In this document: positions 22,515-34,673 of the stretch, piece by piece
Numbering within the stretch: position 1 is the stretch's first letter
How the letters are laid out: each line of letters begins with the position of its first letter
Source: Pyropia yezoensis
Lineage: Eukaryota > Rhodophyta > Bangiophyceae > Bangiales > Bangiaceae
Length of the DNA: 64,000 nucleotides
Direction of reading: 5' to 3'
Assembly: GCA_009829735.1 (NCBI GenBank)
Contig: CM020619.1
Span: 19,969,816 to 20,033,815, forward strand
Position numbers and translations under genes: made by a program
Notes under the pieces: model-generated
The model's database searches: none
The model's input: only the letters and a program-made list of their open reading frames with translations
Told to the model about the DNA's origin: nothing

Positions 22515-23129
22515 ATGCCGTGCACTGACAGCGAGACTAAGAAGCTGATCGTCTTACCGGACGGCGAAGCTTTAGAGGACAACCAGTCCCACGAGCGGCA
22601 TTGCGACACGGCTTCTTCTGACGATCGGGGCCTGGGAGGCCCCGATTTCGTATCTGGCAAGGATGTGGCCAGGCTTGCGCACAGTAAGATGCTTCGTGAT
22701 AGTCTTCTCGACTCGTTGGCGCGCCATCTTTGGCAAGACGGGCTTCCTGCTCGTGCTGTGCCCAACACGCATGTTTTCTGCAGCGTTTTCTTCCGCAGGC
22801 TCTTCAAAGAAGGTCCTGAAGCTGTGGAGGCAGTGGCGAAGCGCACGAACATTTTCTCGGCGTGAAGGTGGATATTCTTCATTTGCCATGAGCAGCACTG
22901 GCTCCTGGCTGTGATTGATGGCGTAACTGCCATCAAAGCACGCATTGCTGCAACGAGTTGGTGCGGCCACGAGCCGCCGGCTTCAATTGCCACCCTTGCC
23001 GTTCTCAACTCAGCACCTGGCGCTGGGTGAGCGGCGGCTGTCGTCTCGGTGCAGCAGAACTGGGTAGAGGCCGTCGCGATTGCCGAGGGACTCGGTGTGA
23101 GCATGAAACAGGCGGCCGCACGAAAGTGG
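22515..23129 (+). pseudogene. Ulp1/C48-type cysteine peptidase, N-terminal half, split by element C
   Basis: Starts at ATG 22515 (MPCTDSETKKL). The frame carries the typical C48 entry block FCSVFFRRLF...IFS (about 22770-22860) and then CHEQHWLLAVIDG (about 22884-22922), where the His at 22896 corresponds to the catalytic His of the His-Asp-Cys triad. A clear catalytic Asp (usually DS about 17 residues on) is not seen. In-frame TGA codons at 22863 and about 23028 show that it is a pseudogene, unless splicing removes them. The frame runs into the 5' LTR of element C at 23129, and the matching C-terminal half resumes at 33910. C48 peptidases cleave SUMO-like conjugates; many copies in plants and algae are carried by Mutator-like transposons, so it may be a host gene or a transposon passenger. 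Confidence 0.75.
23125..23129. repeat. Target-site duplication AGTGG, left copy (element C)
   Basis: AGTGG directly precedes the 5' LTR and is found again at 33905-33909 directly after the 3' LTR. Five bases is the usual duplication for Ty3/gypsy integration. Confidence 0.9.
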
Positions 23130-23491
23130 TGTAGCAATATGGATGACCGTATTGTGACCCTAGTATAGGGGGGTTACTTCTAACCCTTAACTTTCAATTT
23201 GGATGTCCGTATTGGTCACGGTATCTATAAGTTACGTATGACCAGAGGGACTTGCATCTTGGGGTGGAGGGTAGTTAGTAGTGTCTCCGAGGGTTTATAA
23301 CGAGGGGGCCGGCGGCGAATCCACCGCCAGCCAAGGTAGAACAACAAACCCCTCCCATTTGGGCTCCCATCTTGGTCCCGTGGCTTGCGCTCCAAGGACA
23401 GCAACCTTGGCCTCCCTGTGACGTTGGTGCCGATCCCCTTTGGTGAGTGTTCCCTGAGAGTGGACGTGCAGCGGATCCCTATTGTGCTACA
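23130..23491 (+). repeat. 5' LTR of copy C (362 bp)
   Basis: TGTAGCA...TGCTACA ends, with the same TGGTCA/TGACCA pair around the CTATAAG box as in the other copies. Confidence 0.95.
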
Positions 23492-23492
23492 T

Positions 23493-23510
23493 TGGTGGAG
23501 CAGCAGGGGA
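23493..23510 (+). promoter_or_regulatory. tRNA primer-binding site, copy C
   Basis: TGGTGGAGCAGCAGGGGA, one base after the LTR; identical to the site of element D over all 18 nt. Confidence 0.88.
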
Positions 23511-23716
23511 CGGGTTTCCGTCACCCTTGTGGTGACGCCGTCTTCGGCCCTGGCACACGGATAGGGATCCGGTCCTTTTCTTGTACTCGTGCTGCTGCGA
23601 TCTGGTTGATTGTTTTGCGTGGTTGCGTTTGACTGCGATCTACCTTTACTCTTCCCCAACCACCCCCTCGCTCTCTTATTCGTGATGACTGTTACGTCGG
23701 TTGACTGAATGTGACT

Positions 23717-25894
23717 ATGTCTACCCAAGAGACGGGGAACGTTCAAGATGACGGATCGGCGTCGACGCCGACCCCGGAGCTGAACCTGGCAAGCGGGATC
23801 GGTGACTAGATCGACAACATTGAGACGCCGAGGCTCTCCCGTGCCAAATCGACGTTTGGTACGGCGCGGACGGCCGGGGGCGGCGGACCGCCTCAACCGT
23901 CTTCTGCCGACCTCACTCCGCCGCCAAATTCAACAGGGGACTCCCTGATGGCATCATTGGCTCGCATCGAGACCCGGCTCATCGGACTCGACGCCTGTCA
24001 AGAGCGTACGGAGGATGCAATGGCTGTGCTGCTGTCAACAAGCCACACGGCGGTACCCCGTCGTGTTCCTCCTACACCGGTACGGTTCGAACCGGCCGGA
24101 CTACTTTCGGAGTCCACCAGGGTCAACCCCGGTGTTGCTACTCCTGGACAACCCCCGGACACGGCGGGTTATGGATCCGACTCGTCAGCCAAGTTTGAAC
24201 GTAGCCATACGGAGCGCTACGCCCGGAGCACCCAGAGCGGGCTTTGTGGACATGATTCGGCGGATATTTACGCCGGAACAGAGTCGGCGATGTGGGGAGG
24301 CGGTACCGTCTCCCAGTATCCCATCAACGACGGAAGCCAAGCAACGCGGGTACCCGAGGCGCCGACGCCGGAAGTTCCAGCGTCACTTGTGCAAGCGATG
24401 ACAGCGCAGGTTACTGCGAGCTGACTGAAGCGGATGGAGTCCGTTGAGTTTACTCATCAACTGGCCAAGCGACTGGACATCCAGGACGCGGACACGGAGA
24501 TTGTCAACGAAGTCTTCAGGTCGGCACTGACTCCTGAACGTTATCTTTTGGAGGACCGATCCACTACCGTATCGGAATCGATGCGAACTACCTCGCACCG
24601 AGCCGTCCGCTCTATGCAGACCCTTATGAATGGAGTCCCGATGTTCGGGGGCCCGAACGGACGCCCGTTGGCAGTCATTGGCTTCTTGACTAGCTTCAAG
24701 GCAGCCGCGGACAAGGCACTTGTCAACGAGGGGCTGGCGCTGGGGATCCCCCCGTCCTTCGTTAATGGACGGGTACGAGGCGTCCTCCGCCAGGCATCCC
24801 CGATGCCGGGAATGAGTGTCGCAGCCACCCCCATGGATTACCGTGGTATACTGAAGGAGCTGCTTAGCAGCTACCTCAGTGAGGACAAGTGCGAAGACCA
24901 CTATCCGGCCCTTCGCACCGCCACCGCCTAGTCCTGGGAGGATGAGGAGGTGTTTGGACGCCGGATCCAAGAGCTCGACGACGAGCTGGGGAAGCTCCTC
25001 GACGAAGGGGAGCTACGGGCCATCCTGTTCGCAGGAACACCCAACTATGTGCGGATATCCGCACGGGGAGCCAATACGGCTCGGACGAACTTCAGTCGAC
25101 TGATGCACATGTGCAAGTCCCTAGGGGACGCCTACCGGGTGCAACACCCGGAATGTGCTTTGGCCCCGAAGCCCAAGGGTGAGGGGAACAAGCCCAGTCT
25201 TACCCCGGTACCGAGGCAAGAGAAGGTGGAGCGTAAGGCCGCACCAGTACTGGTGGCGACCTACCATACCCCTACGGATGAGCATGAACCTCTGGTCGAC
25301 CGACAGGGCCACCTGCTGCTACCGGCGACGCCGCTGATTGATGAGCATGGCACGGTAGGGTACGTCGCCCCGGCTGGGACCCAGTTCCAGGTCAACAAGG
25401 GAGCGGGACGGCGCGTCCCGTACGTGCGGACTACGGGGTACGCCCCGGTTACGGGCAACCCCCACCAAGCCCTGTCGACATGGGCAGTGCGTACGGAGGC
25501 ACCTTCGCACATCGCTGGTAGAACCAACCGGCTGGGGAAGTCCATGTTCCGGTTGGCACCGGGACCCAAGGCCTACCAAGGGGCAGGCACTCGGGCGCCC
25601 GAAGCAGGCAACCGGACATATGGAGCCAATTCGACGCGGACGCCCGAGACGGCCGGCACGTCCGGGTGTATGTTGTGCGGAGACCCCCAACACTGGGTGT
25701 CCGCATGCCCGCTCATCTCGGAGGAGTCTTGACGTGCTGCGGCGCAACGAAAGGAATTCATGGGGGAATATCCCGCCAGAGGCCCGGCACCGGGTAGGCA
25801 GCAAGCTCCAGGAGGAGGACTGGCAGTCGAGGAGGCACCTCCTCTCCCGGATATCCCGGAAGATAGTACCCGGCCGAGTACGGGAAACGAGTAA
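23717..25894 (+). pseudogene. gag: gag region of copy C
   Basis: Begins at ATG 23717 with the same MSTQETGNVQDD start as copy B. The capsid-like region and the CCHC knuckle (CMLCGDPQHWVSACP, about 25667-25711) are recognisable. Several breaks; fossil. Confidence 0.85.
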
Positions 25895-25977
25895 GAGGAA
25901 GGACGACCCGGGGTCGCTGGGGCAGCCCGAGCAAGCCACCCCGGACTGCCGCGGGGAAAGCCCCGCGGAGAGCGCGG

Positions 25978-28900
25978 TTGAGCCGACGCCGCATCAACCC
26001 CCGGGTACTTCTTCCGGCCCCGACGACACGGCGGCAGGGGAATAATGAGAATCCCCCGATAAAGGGAGGAGAGGACGGGAAGCCCCGTCACATGGAACCA
26101 GACAAGGGCCCTGTTCAGGATGCCCGAGCTACACCGGATATCGTTATAGGCCACGTACTGATCACCTCGGAGAACTTCAAGGTATCAGCAACACTGGGGG
26201 TTGACCCCCAGTCGACCCGATTGTACTACCCGGTACTGGATACAGGGGCTGGACCGAACCTGATCCGGAAGGACACACTCCCGGACAAGTGGCTCCCGCG
26301 AGTCAGAGTCACTCGGGGACCCACGATCAAGGATGCGAATGGTCGTCTCATTCGTACGACCGCAGCGATGTCGCTGCGGGCTACCATCGGGGAACTTACC
26401 ACGGAAGTCGACTTCCTGGTGTGTGAGACTCTATCTGTGCCCTGCATACTGGAATGCACCTTCATCAACGTTCACGTTGATGCAGTCCGGCCGGGCCGGA
26501 GGACCGTCGAGCTACAAGAGGCCGACGGGACGAAGAGAGGACAGACCGCTATCGTCAGGGACCTGACGCTTTAAGGGAGCCACGTGAACGTGGCTGCGGT
26601 ATACTCAAGCGTAGAACCGAAGACACTCCGGCTGGCTAAGCGGACTCGCTTTGAGCCGTTATCGGAGACCGTCCTCCCGGTTGACTGTGACCTCGCAGGC
26701 ATCCGCAGAGTCCAGTCCAACCTACGGACCTACAAGAGCCATGGGTTGACCACGTCCAACGGTATCGTAGACCTCCCAGCGGGGGGTTCATCACTGCTCG
26801 TGATGGCAAACTATCGCCGTAAGGCAGTCACCCTTCCGAAAGGAACTATCCCCGGGATTGCCGAGCTCTACGAAGGAGACATCCTTACCCCTGACAAGGA
26901 AGGTCAAGTGGAACCACTTGAGGTGCTGGCGGTCGCCGAGACCACCGAGCGACAGCAACCCGATGACGGGAAGCCTCACCCGTGACCAGCTCCGGCGGAC
27001 ATTCCGCGAAAGGACCAAGAAGCCTTGAAGGCACTGGCCGAGGCTGCCCTCGACCATCTTCCCCCTCCGGTAGCTGAAGGGGTACGACGAATGCTGCGAA
27101 AGCATGACGTCATGTGGACCGGCGTGGCTCTGGATACCATTGGGGCAACTTAACACCGTATAGACCTGGTACCAGGTGCCAGATCAGCGCGGTCGCAACC
27201 GCATCGCGCGGGACCTATGCAACGAGAGATCGTTGATGGAGAAGTGAAGAGGATGAGCGAAGCTAAGGTGATACGACCCTCGATGTCGGAGTGGGGCGCC
27301 CCAGGCGTTATCGTACCGAAGAAGGATCCAACCCCTCGGTTTTGCAACGATTATCGACGCCTCAACTTGGTTACCAAGAAAGACTCATACCCCTTACCAA
27401 GGATGGATGAATGCATCGACTCCCTGGGGGAAGCCACAGTGTTTACCACCATCGACTGCAATGCCGGGTCCTGGCAGATCCCAGTGGCGGACGAGGACAT
27501 CCCCAAGACGGCATTCGTCTGTCACAGTGGAGTGTACGAGTTCCTAAGGATGCCCTTAGGATTGTCCAACGCCCCCGCTACATTCCAGCGGGCTATCGAC
27601 ATTATACTGTCGGGAGTGAAGTGGCGTAACTTCCTAGTGTACCTCGATGACGTCATCGTCTTGTTGGGTAACATGGATCACCATGTGCAACATGTCGACG
27701 AGGTACTCACCCTCTTGAGGAACGCCGGGGTAACCCTGCGTCTCAAGAAGTGCGCATTCTTCCAACAGACGGTTGAGTATCTGGGTCACCAGATAACCCC
27801 TGGTAAACTAGGGGTACTCGAAGCTAATACCCGGGCACTCCGGGATGCCCGGTTCGCTAACACCCAGACGCAGCTCAAGAGCTTCCTGGGAATGTGCAAC
27901 GTATACCGACGGTTCGTCAAGGACTTCGCTGGGATAGCTAAACCGTTAACGGTTCTTACGAGCAGTACCTTGCCCAAGATACTCCAACCCCTTTCGCCTA
28001 GCGAAGAGGAGACATTCGAGTCGCTGAAGCGAGCCCTACTGTCCCCACCCGTCCGTGCGTTGCCGCATAGACGGGGGACCTTCGTCACCGATGTCGATGC
28101 GTGCTGTACACAAGTGGGATGCACTCGGTTACAGGGAGAGCCGTTGATCGGTACCGATAACGTTATCCCGGACCTACGTCCGGTAGGGTACTTCAGCTGG
28201 ACACTCAAACCAGCTGAACGTAACTATAGTGCCACCGAGCGTGAATGCCTCGGAGCTATATGGGCAGTGCAACTGCTCCGTCCATACCTGGAGGGCTCCA
28301 GGCTCATCGTGAGGTCCGACCACGAACCCCTACGATGGCTCCTCAACCTTGGTGACGAGGATTCCGACAGCCATTGGAGGCTAGCCCGATGGAGACTGAA
28401 GATGGCCGAGCACGACTACCGTACCGTGTATAAGGCTGGGTCAACCCACCACCTCGGAGACGCATTGTCTCGACTCGACACACCGAGCGGGGATATCCGC
28501 TCGGTGGACGAAGACATCCCGGTGGAACCGGTTTGCATGGTAGGTACCGCCACCCAAGGTGTGGTTGACCATACCATGGCACACCTTGCATGCCCACTGA
28601 CTCTCGCGGACTTCCGCGAGGCACAGGCCAATGACGATGACTGCAAACGCCATCGTGCTAACCTCCTGGCCGGCACGGCCGGCATCTTCTCCGAGAATGA
28701 GGACGGACTCCTATACCGGCGGGCACCCGCCGATGGACGACATCAAGTCGTGGTTCCCGTGTCCTTACGGCAAGCCGTCATGGAACGAGAACACGAGAAC
28801 CCTACAGCCGTACACCCGGGGGGTTCGCGCATCTTCGCAGCAATGCGAAGGTTCTTCTACTGGCCAGCAATGGCCGTCGACGTGGTCGACCACGTAAGGG

Positions 28901-30068
28901 GATGCCACCCCTGTGCACGTAACCGCATGAGGCTTCATAGGCGGGCATCCGCTATGAAACTGTTCCCCCCAGATGGGCCCAACGAGCAAGTCGCTATCGA
29001 CATACTCGGGCCACTTCCGGTAACGGAAGAAGGGAACAGGTACATCCTGGTCATGTCTGACCGCTCCAGTAAGCTGTCACGAGCGGCAGCTATCCCGGAT
29101 GATACAGCATACACGACCATAAACGAAGTGGTTGACCACTGGATCAGTGCATACGGAGTCATGAAGCAACTCCTCTCCGACAACGGAGCAAACCTCACGT
29201 CAGCATTCTGCACTAAGGTCCTGGGCATGTATGGTATCGAACCCCGTCGGGCATCCGACTACCACCCGCAATCCAACGGGCAGGCGGAGCGGTTCAACCG
29301 CAACATCGTCAAGATGCTACAGTGCTACGTGGCCGAGCACACGAACATTTGGGACAGGCTCCTGTCCGTACTGACCCTGGCATACAATGCCAGGCCACAT
29401 CGGAGCACGAACATTGCCCCACTGGAGTGGGTCATGCCCATGGGCGTCGGTAACCTGACGCTGCCACCAGGCAGGTGTACTCGGTATGGCACACCGAAAG
29501 GCCGACCGGCCGAACGAATCCACCTTGCTTGGTTGGCCAAGCTATCATGGATGATACCTGGGCTCAAGGGTGCCCTTGACCGTACACAACTTCAATACAA
29601 GAAGAATTTCGACGCCCGGCTACGGGTACGCAACGCAACCCTGGTAACAGGTGACTGGGTCTACATCAGCACCAGAAGTTCCGAGGGAACAAGCTTATGC
29701 AACCGGTCAAGGGACGGTACCAGATCTTACACAGAGATGATCACTCGGTCATCCTGCACTCCGATAGGGAAATACAACGAGTCAATCTGAATGATGTGAC
29801 ACCTGCTCCGAAGCCGGAACAGCCTCTGCCGGTACCGCCTGGGTTGCTACATGAAGCTCTTACAACCCACCCGTCAGATGACCCGGTGGGACCGGATGGG
29901 ATTCCATACCAAGTAGAGAGCGTGGTCGGACACACCGACCCAGACCTAACAGGACCCTGGTACGTCAAGGTGATGTGTGTCGGATACGACTCACCGACCT
30001 GGGAACAGGCAGCGAACATACCCCGCCCACTTCTCATGCCTGACATGAGGCGACGACGCCTACTGTAA
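25978..30068 (+). pseudogene. pol: pol region of copy C
   Basis: Same domain order as copy A: protease (DTGAG near 26240), RT (YLDDVIV near 27640), RNase H, integrase, and a C-terminal chromodomain ending at 30068. The RT to integrase part is one long open stretch of about 850 codons. A few breaks in all. Confidence 0.92.
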
Positions 30069-30517
30069 CAACCCAACCGACACCGACTTCGGCGGTTGGG
30101 GGGTGAGGCTTATACCGACTAAGTAGGGTGTCACATGGATTCGGCAAGACTTAGGCTCACTCAGGTGGAGCGGACTTAGTCAAACTAAGTAAGCTACTGA
30201 CTTTTACAAACTTACTTGAAGGAGATGACTAAGTCCGATAATTTCAAAGTAACCTGAGGCTTACACCAATGTAAGCCCTTATCCATAGGGCAAGTGACGG
30301 ACCAAGGAAGGTTGACCTTCATGAGTGTTAACCAACCAGGATGGGCTGGGGCGCGAGAAAGAACCGAGGGAAGCAACGGCTAAGTCAAACGGGGTACTCC
30401 ACAAAGGCAAGCATTGGTATCATGCAAACGCCCCAGCGGGGGATGAGTTTATACTCACTACTACCCGGCAACCATAAGGGTCACCGGGTCCCTCTCCCTC
30501 ACAAACAAGAGCACTCC
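30069..30517. other. Convergent intergenic region, copy C
   Basis: The pol-end hairpin is kept. The palindrome array is decayed: scattered GACTTAG and CTAAGT halves remain around 30147-30232 without the regular 24-bp period. The second half resembles copy A again up to the antisense stop. Confidence 0.6.
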
Positions 30518-32887
30518 TCAGTGGGTAGACCCGCTGCCCGATGGAGGCCACTCACGCGTAGACGCGTACACCTCCATGCTCCACCGGTCGGCAATCTCGC
30601 GACGGTCAATCCCCCGAGTTATCTTGGTGCATAGGTGGACGAGGGTACTGCGGCCAGCCTCCACGGCCTCCAGAGCTGTCTGGAGGCGGTCCAACACGCC
30701 ACCGAAGCAGCGCGCGGACCCAATAAGCGCAGCACCTGGGGGGTTATCCCCCCAGCTAACAGAGAGACCCTCCCGCATCTCGCGGGCGATGAGGGCGTCA
30801 ACGCCCTCATACCATAGACGGGGACCCCCGTCACGCATCACAGGGGCGGAAGGTGACATTGGCGCAGCCCGAGGAGCCACGGGAGCCGACACGACCACCA
30901 CCGGAGCCGGTGGCGCCTGATACGAGGCCCGGTAGCACCCCACTGAACGTGCCACACCGTAAACCCGGCGGGGCTCCGCCCGACGACGGGACACCTCACG
31001 CTACCCACCCGCAGAGTCCCACTCTCAGGGACGACGGCCAACCGCCGACGGTATCTGGTTACCGAACCACGGGGCGACGATCTGAAGAGGGTCATGGATA
31101 ACCATGAGAATACCCAGGTCAGGAACAGCCTCGGTGGACGCCCACCAACGGCAGTTAGGCTCACCCGGCTGAGTACGCCGGATGCGCAATGAGTGACGAG
31201 GCAAGGGGGCAGCCCCAGCCTGCGGATCCAGGTACGGGGGAAGGGTCAACACCCCAGCCCAGTTCACGGCATCGTGAACGGCCAGCAGGGCCTCGAACTC
31301 CCGGGCCAACCCGGGCTTGGCAGCTATCATGTCCACACCCAGCTGCCCGATATGCCGACGGACACCCGTCGGAAGATGAAACAGGCGCCCCTGCCGGCGG
31401 ACGGACAGCAAGAAGGAGGAAGCCTGCCCGAAGGTAACCTCAAGGGTGAAGGTCCCTTGCAACGGGTGGACCGGCCGGGAGGCCAACACGCTCCCGAAGT
31501 ATCGAAGACAGGAGCCGGTGTCAAACCGGACAGCAGGGGCGGGTTTCCACCTCTCCTGCCAAAGAGGCGGGCGCACGGGAGTGTACACCGGCGCACGACC
31601 GTTACCGGTCTGCAACGCACACGTTTTATCGGTGCGGAACGCACCCGCCATGACACCAAGGTTGCGTCGCCAGCTCGACGCCGACTTCAACCCCGCCATG
31701 GGCGGGTACGGAGCCGTCAACGTCAGATACGGGGATACTTCCGGGAAGTACTCAAACCCAGGATACCGGCCGGTGTCGCCCACCGTCGACGCAAACGCGA
31801 CGGGCTCCGCCGCGGACGCAACCCCCCGAGCACTAGCCGGGTAGTCAACCTCTTGCGGCAACGCGGGGGCAACCAAGTCGCAGACCCCGAAGGCGAAGTC
31901 GAGAAAGACGTCACCCCGCCCCACCCGGGTGCGCCAGAGCTGCGCATGCCAGTCGTCCGGCTGACGCAGGATCCAGTGATGTTCCACCCGGACCGCATTC
32001 GGCTGGTTGACCAGCCGCACCAACTCCCGCTCCCAACTCGGGTCCACCCTGACGCGCCGGAAGGATGCTCCACGGTGACGCGGCTGGTGGAAGTCCACCC
32101 GCATCCGCCCAGCGGAGTCCATGGACTCCTGCACCGTTAGGCCTCGAACCCGAGCCACCAAGTCGGACACCGACACGGCAGGTTGACCCGCCGCCAAGGC
32201 GACGCCGCCACCTAGCGGGGCAACCCGGGCGGGCCCAGGAAGAATCGAAGGCGCCCGGGGAAGCCCCACCGGCAGATTGGCAGGTGCCGTAGGCGCACGG
32301 GGCCGAGGAGGAAAAAGAAACGCGGGCGCCCGCCCGGAGCAACTTCCGGAGTCCACCGCCATCGGGGAAGACACATATTGACCACCAGTCGCCCGCGGCA
32401 CCGCGGGCAGAGCATCGCCGCCACCCGGGCCCGACGTGGGCACCACGGGGAGGGAGGGGGTAGACCCGTTGCCTGCCACCACGGACACACCACCACACGA
32501 GCGGGCACCCGCACCGTCTTGACTCGCCGCCTTGGCCGGGGCGCCACCACGACCGCCCGACACACAGGCTGCGCCGTCTTGTGGTAGAGCCGCGCCGGCA
32601 CCGGCGACAGGGGCCATCCGGGTCGCCGGAGGAGTAGGGGTAGGAGCAGCCGCTGCACGCAGTTGACCGCCACCCGACGGAGCCGTCGTGCCGCTGCACA
32701 CGGACGACAACCCGCCCGGAGCGCCTTCCGGGGCCACACGGACGGTTACCCGGTCGTCGTCTTCGTCCGACGAGCTCGATAAGAAGCACTGGGCAGCGGT
32801 GGCGGAGACGGGAACGTCGTCTTGCATCACCTCCTCCCCCTCACCCAAGGGGTCGTCCTCGCCCCCGGGTACCTGGGGGTCCGACAT
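30518..32887 (-). pseudogene. Antisense accessory ORF region of copy C
   Basis: Likely start MSDPQVPGGEDDPL at 32887; the longest open stretch of the three copies lies here, more than 600 codons. The acidic run SSSSDEDDDR, the Ala/Pro/Gly-rich linker and the conserved part (blocks WERELVRLVNQPNAVRVEHHW, LRYFGSVLASRP, RRQGRLFHLPTG, LLAVHDAVNW) follow in the same order as in copy A. The open frame continues upstream of the Met to about 33319 (MWYTHDPVSGSL), so the true start is uncertain. About one break. That such a frame stays open in a copy whose gag is badly decayed fits past selection on it, but GC-rich DNA favours open frames. Confidence 0.8.
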
Positions 32888-33543
32888 GGTGGAGCCGGGG
32901 GAGCAGGGGCGCCCCGAGCCAAAAAAGCCGCAGCCGGCTCGATCTGGTACGAGGAACGCTCGCGGACGAGCCAGAGAAGCGTGGGCGCCCACGCTTATAA
33001 CCACACAGCTCGGCACGAGCGATATGGCAGCGCGGGACGACCCGCGCCAACCGAGCCACGAGGACGCTCCACCCAGGCACCTGGATCGGGGCCACGCCCC
33101 CCCCAATACGGGATAATCAAGCGGGGTCACCCCCAACGGCCCCCACGCAACGTGGGCAGCCCCCGACCGACACTCAATCGTCCACACGAGAGGGGCCCCC
33201 CTACCACCAGACGCCTGGTGGCGGATCCGCTTGTACCACCCCTCGGAAAGGGGCGTCGTGAACAAAAACCCGCATCGAAAATTCAACGATCCGGAAACCG
33301 GATCGTGTGTGTACCACACAAAGGGGGGGCAACCCCCTCAGACAACCTCGAAAAGGGGTGTCTGTCGCGACAGGACGCAGAGCCCCACCCGACTGCGCTT
33401 CTCCCCCAGCCGGCAAGATCCTGTAGCGGGGGGTGCGGCGGCGGCTGCGACTGCGATGCGCCCACCGCCGCCGCCGCAAAAGGCCACCTCGACTCCCCCC
33501 ACCCCGGACGCCATGCGCGCGGAAGTAATCGAGGCAGGCACGC
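32888..33543 (-). promoter_or_regulatory. Antisense leader of copy C with a replaced 3' segment
   Basis: Similar to copies A and B down to about 33395. After that a CCG/GCC-rich segment of about 145 bp takes the place of their palindrome and polypurine tract, and no purine-rich tract adjoins the 3' LTR. Confidence 0.6.
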
Positions 33544-33904
33544 TGTAGCAATATGGCTGACCGTACTGTGACCCGATTACAGGGGGACTACTAATAACCC
33601 TTAACTTTCAATTGGGAGTCCGTATTGGTCACGGTATCTATAAGTTACGTATGACCAGAGGGACTTGCATCTTGGGGTGGAGGGTAGTTAGTAGTGTCTC
33701 CGAGGGTTTACAACGAGGGGGCCCGCGGCGAATCCACCGCCGTCCAAGGTAGAACAACAAACCCCTCCCATTTGGGCTCTCATCTTGGTCCCGTGGCTCG
33801 CGCTCCAAGGACAGCGACCTTGGCCTCCCGGTGACGTTGGTGCCGATCCCCCTTGGTGAGTGTTCCCTGAGAGTGGACGTGCAGCGGTTACCTATTGTGC
33901 TACA
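33544..33904 (+). repeat. 3' LTR of copy C (361 bp)
   Basis: TGTAGCA...TGCTACA ends; followed directly by the AGTGG duplication (33905-33909). Confidence 0.95.
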
Positions 33905-33909
33905 AGTGG

Positions 33910-34095
33910 GTGAAGACATACTTTAGGCAAGCGTCTCCTCCTGTTTCTCGTCAGGGTGCGGGCTCCAACGACTGTAGCGTGTTTGTTTTGGCATTTTTCT
34001 CGTGCCTGTTGGCCAGGAACGATGCACGCGGCAAGATGTTGCTATCGAGCGGGTCTGACGCAAGGGCGACCTGGGCAACGGTCTGGAAGGAGTAA
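33910..34095 (+). pseudogene. Ulp1/C48-type peptidase, C-terminal catalytic part, split by element C
   Basis: Directly after the AGTGG duplication the frame reads VKTYFRQASPPVSRQGAG, then SNDCSVFVLAFFSCLL. The Cys at 33973-33975, in a GSNDC-x-VFV context preceded by a conserved Gln, is the C48 catalytic Cys block. With the duplication counted once, the left and right halves are in the same frame across the insertion, which supports one gene split by element C. The frame ends about 40 codons later; whether by intron or decay is unknown. Confidence 0.75.
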
Positions 34096-34403
34096 ACACT
34101 GTCGGAGCTGGCGGACATGTGCGTCTCTCTTGAGCCTGCTCCAACCCGCGCGCGGTCGTTGACAGCTAATCACTGTGTCAAGCCCCGGCGCCCGCGCGTC
34201 TGCGAGGGCATCGTCCAAGGTCATTGACTGCTCCTGCGTAGTCTTCAATTGTGCACAATGCTGATCTACTAGACGCTCTAAGGGAGCTGTCACGCACTCC
34301 GCCGCGCTCAGACGCACCGCTCGGTGACGCTATTGACTGTTTGAGGGCCTCTGCCGCCCCGACTGAACCTAAGGGTGAGTTGTGAAAGCCCGCTGCGACC
34401 CCT
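34096..34403. other. Degenerate segment downstream of the C48 catalytic block
   Basis: About 300 bp with only short frames; it may hold an intron or decayed coding sequence of the split peptidase gene. Confidence 0.4.
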
Positions 34404-34670
34404 CATGATGACCATTCAAATGCTACTTACGATGCAGCTCTGCCTCATGTCGACGATGTCAATGCCTCTGCTAACGAGGCTCATCCTCATGGTGACTCTT
34501 TTGAGGCTACTGCTGACCCGGCTCTACTTCCAGGTGATTATTCGAAGGGTGCTACCGAAGGGGCTCTACCTCATGATGACAATGGACAGCCATCTGCTGA
34601 CCTGGCTCTACCTCATGATGGCAATCGCAAGCCATCTGCCGACGCGGCTCAGCCGCGTGAAAATTCTTTC
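34404..34670 (+). repeat. Degenerate tandem repeat encoding about six 13-residue units
   Basis: In the frame starting at 34404 the sequence encodes repeated units of the form ALPHDDNGQPSAD, with variants PHVDDVNASANEA, PHGDSFEATADPA and PHDGNRKPSADAA. The DNA period is about 39 bp, with the recurring cores CTACCTCATGATG and GCTGAC. Units differ from each other, so this is an old array. It ends at a TAG at 34671, and the same frame is open again from there to 35198. Probably part of the C48 gene product or of the transposon that carried it. Confidence 0.6.
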
Positions 34671-34673
34671 TAG

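Larger units (their letters stand above)
23130..33904 (+). mobile_element. Ty3/gypsy chromovirus, family 1 copy C (about 10.8 kb)
   Basis: Full-length layout with both LTRs and an AGTGG duplication, inserted in a C48 peptidase gene. The LTRs differ at roughly 6-7% of positions by hand count, so it is clearly older than copy B, in line with more breaks (several) in its genes. The last 140 bp or so before its 3' LTR are unlike copies A and B. Confidence 0.96.
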
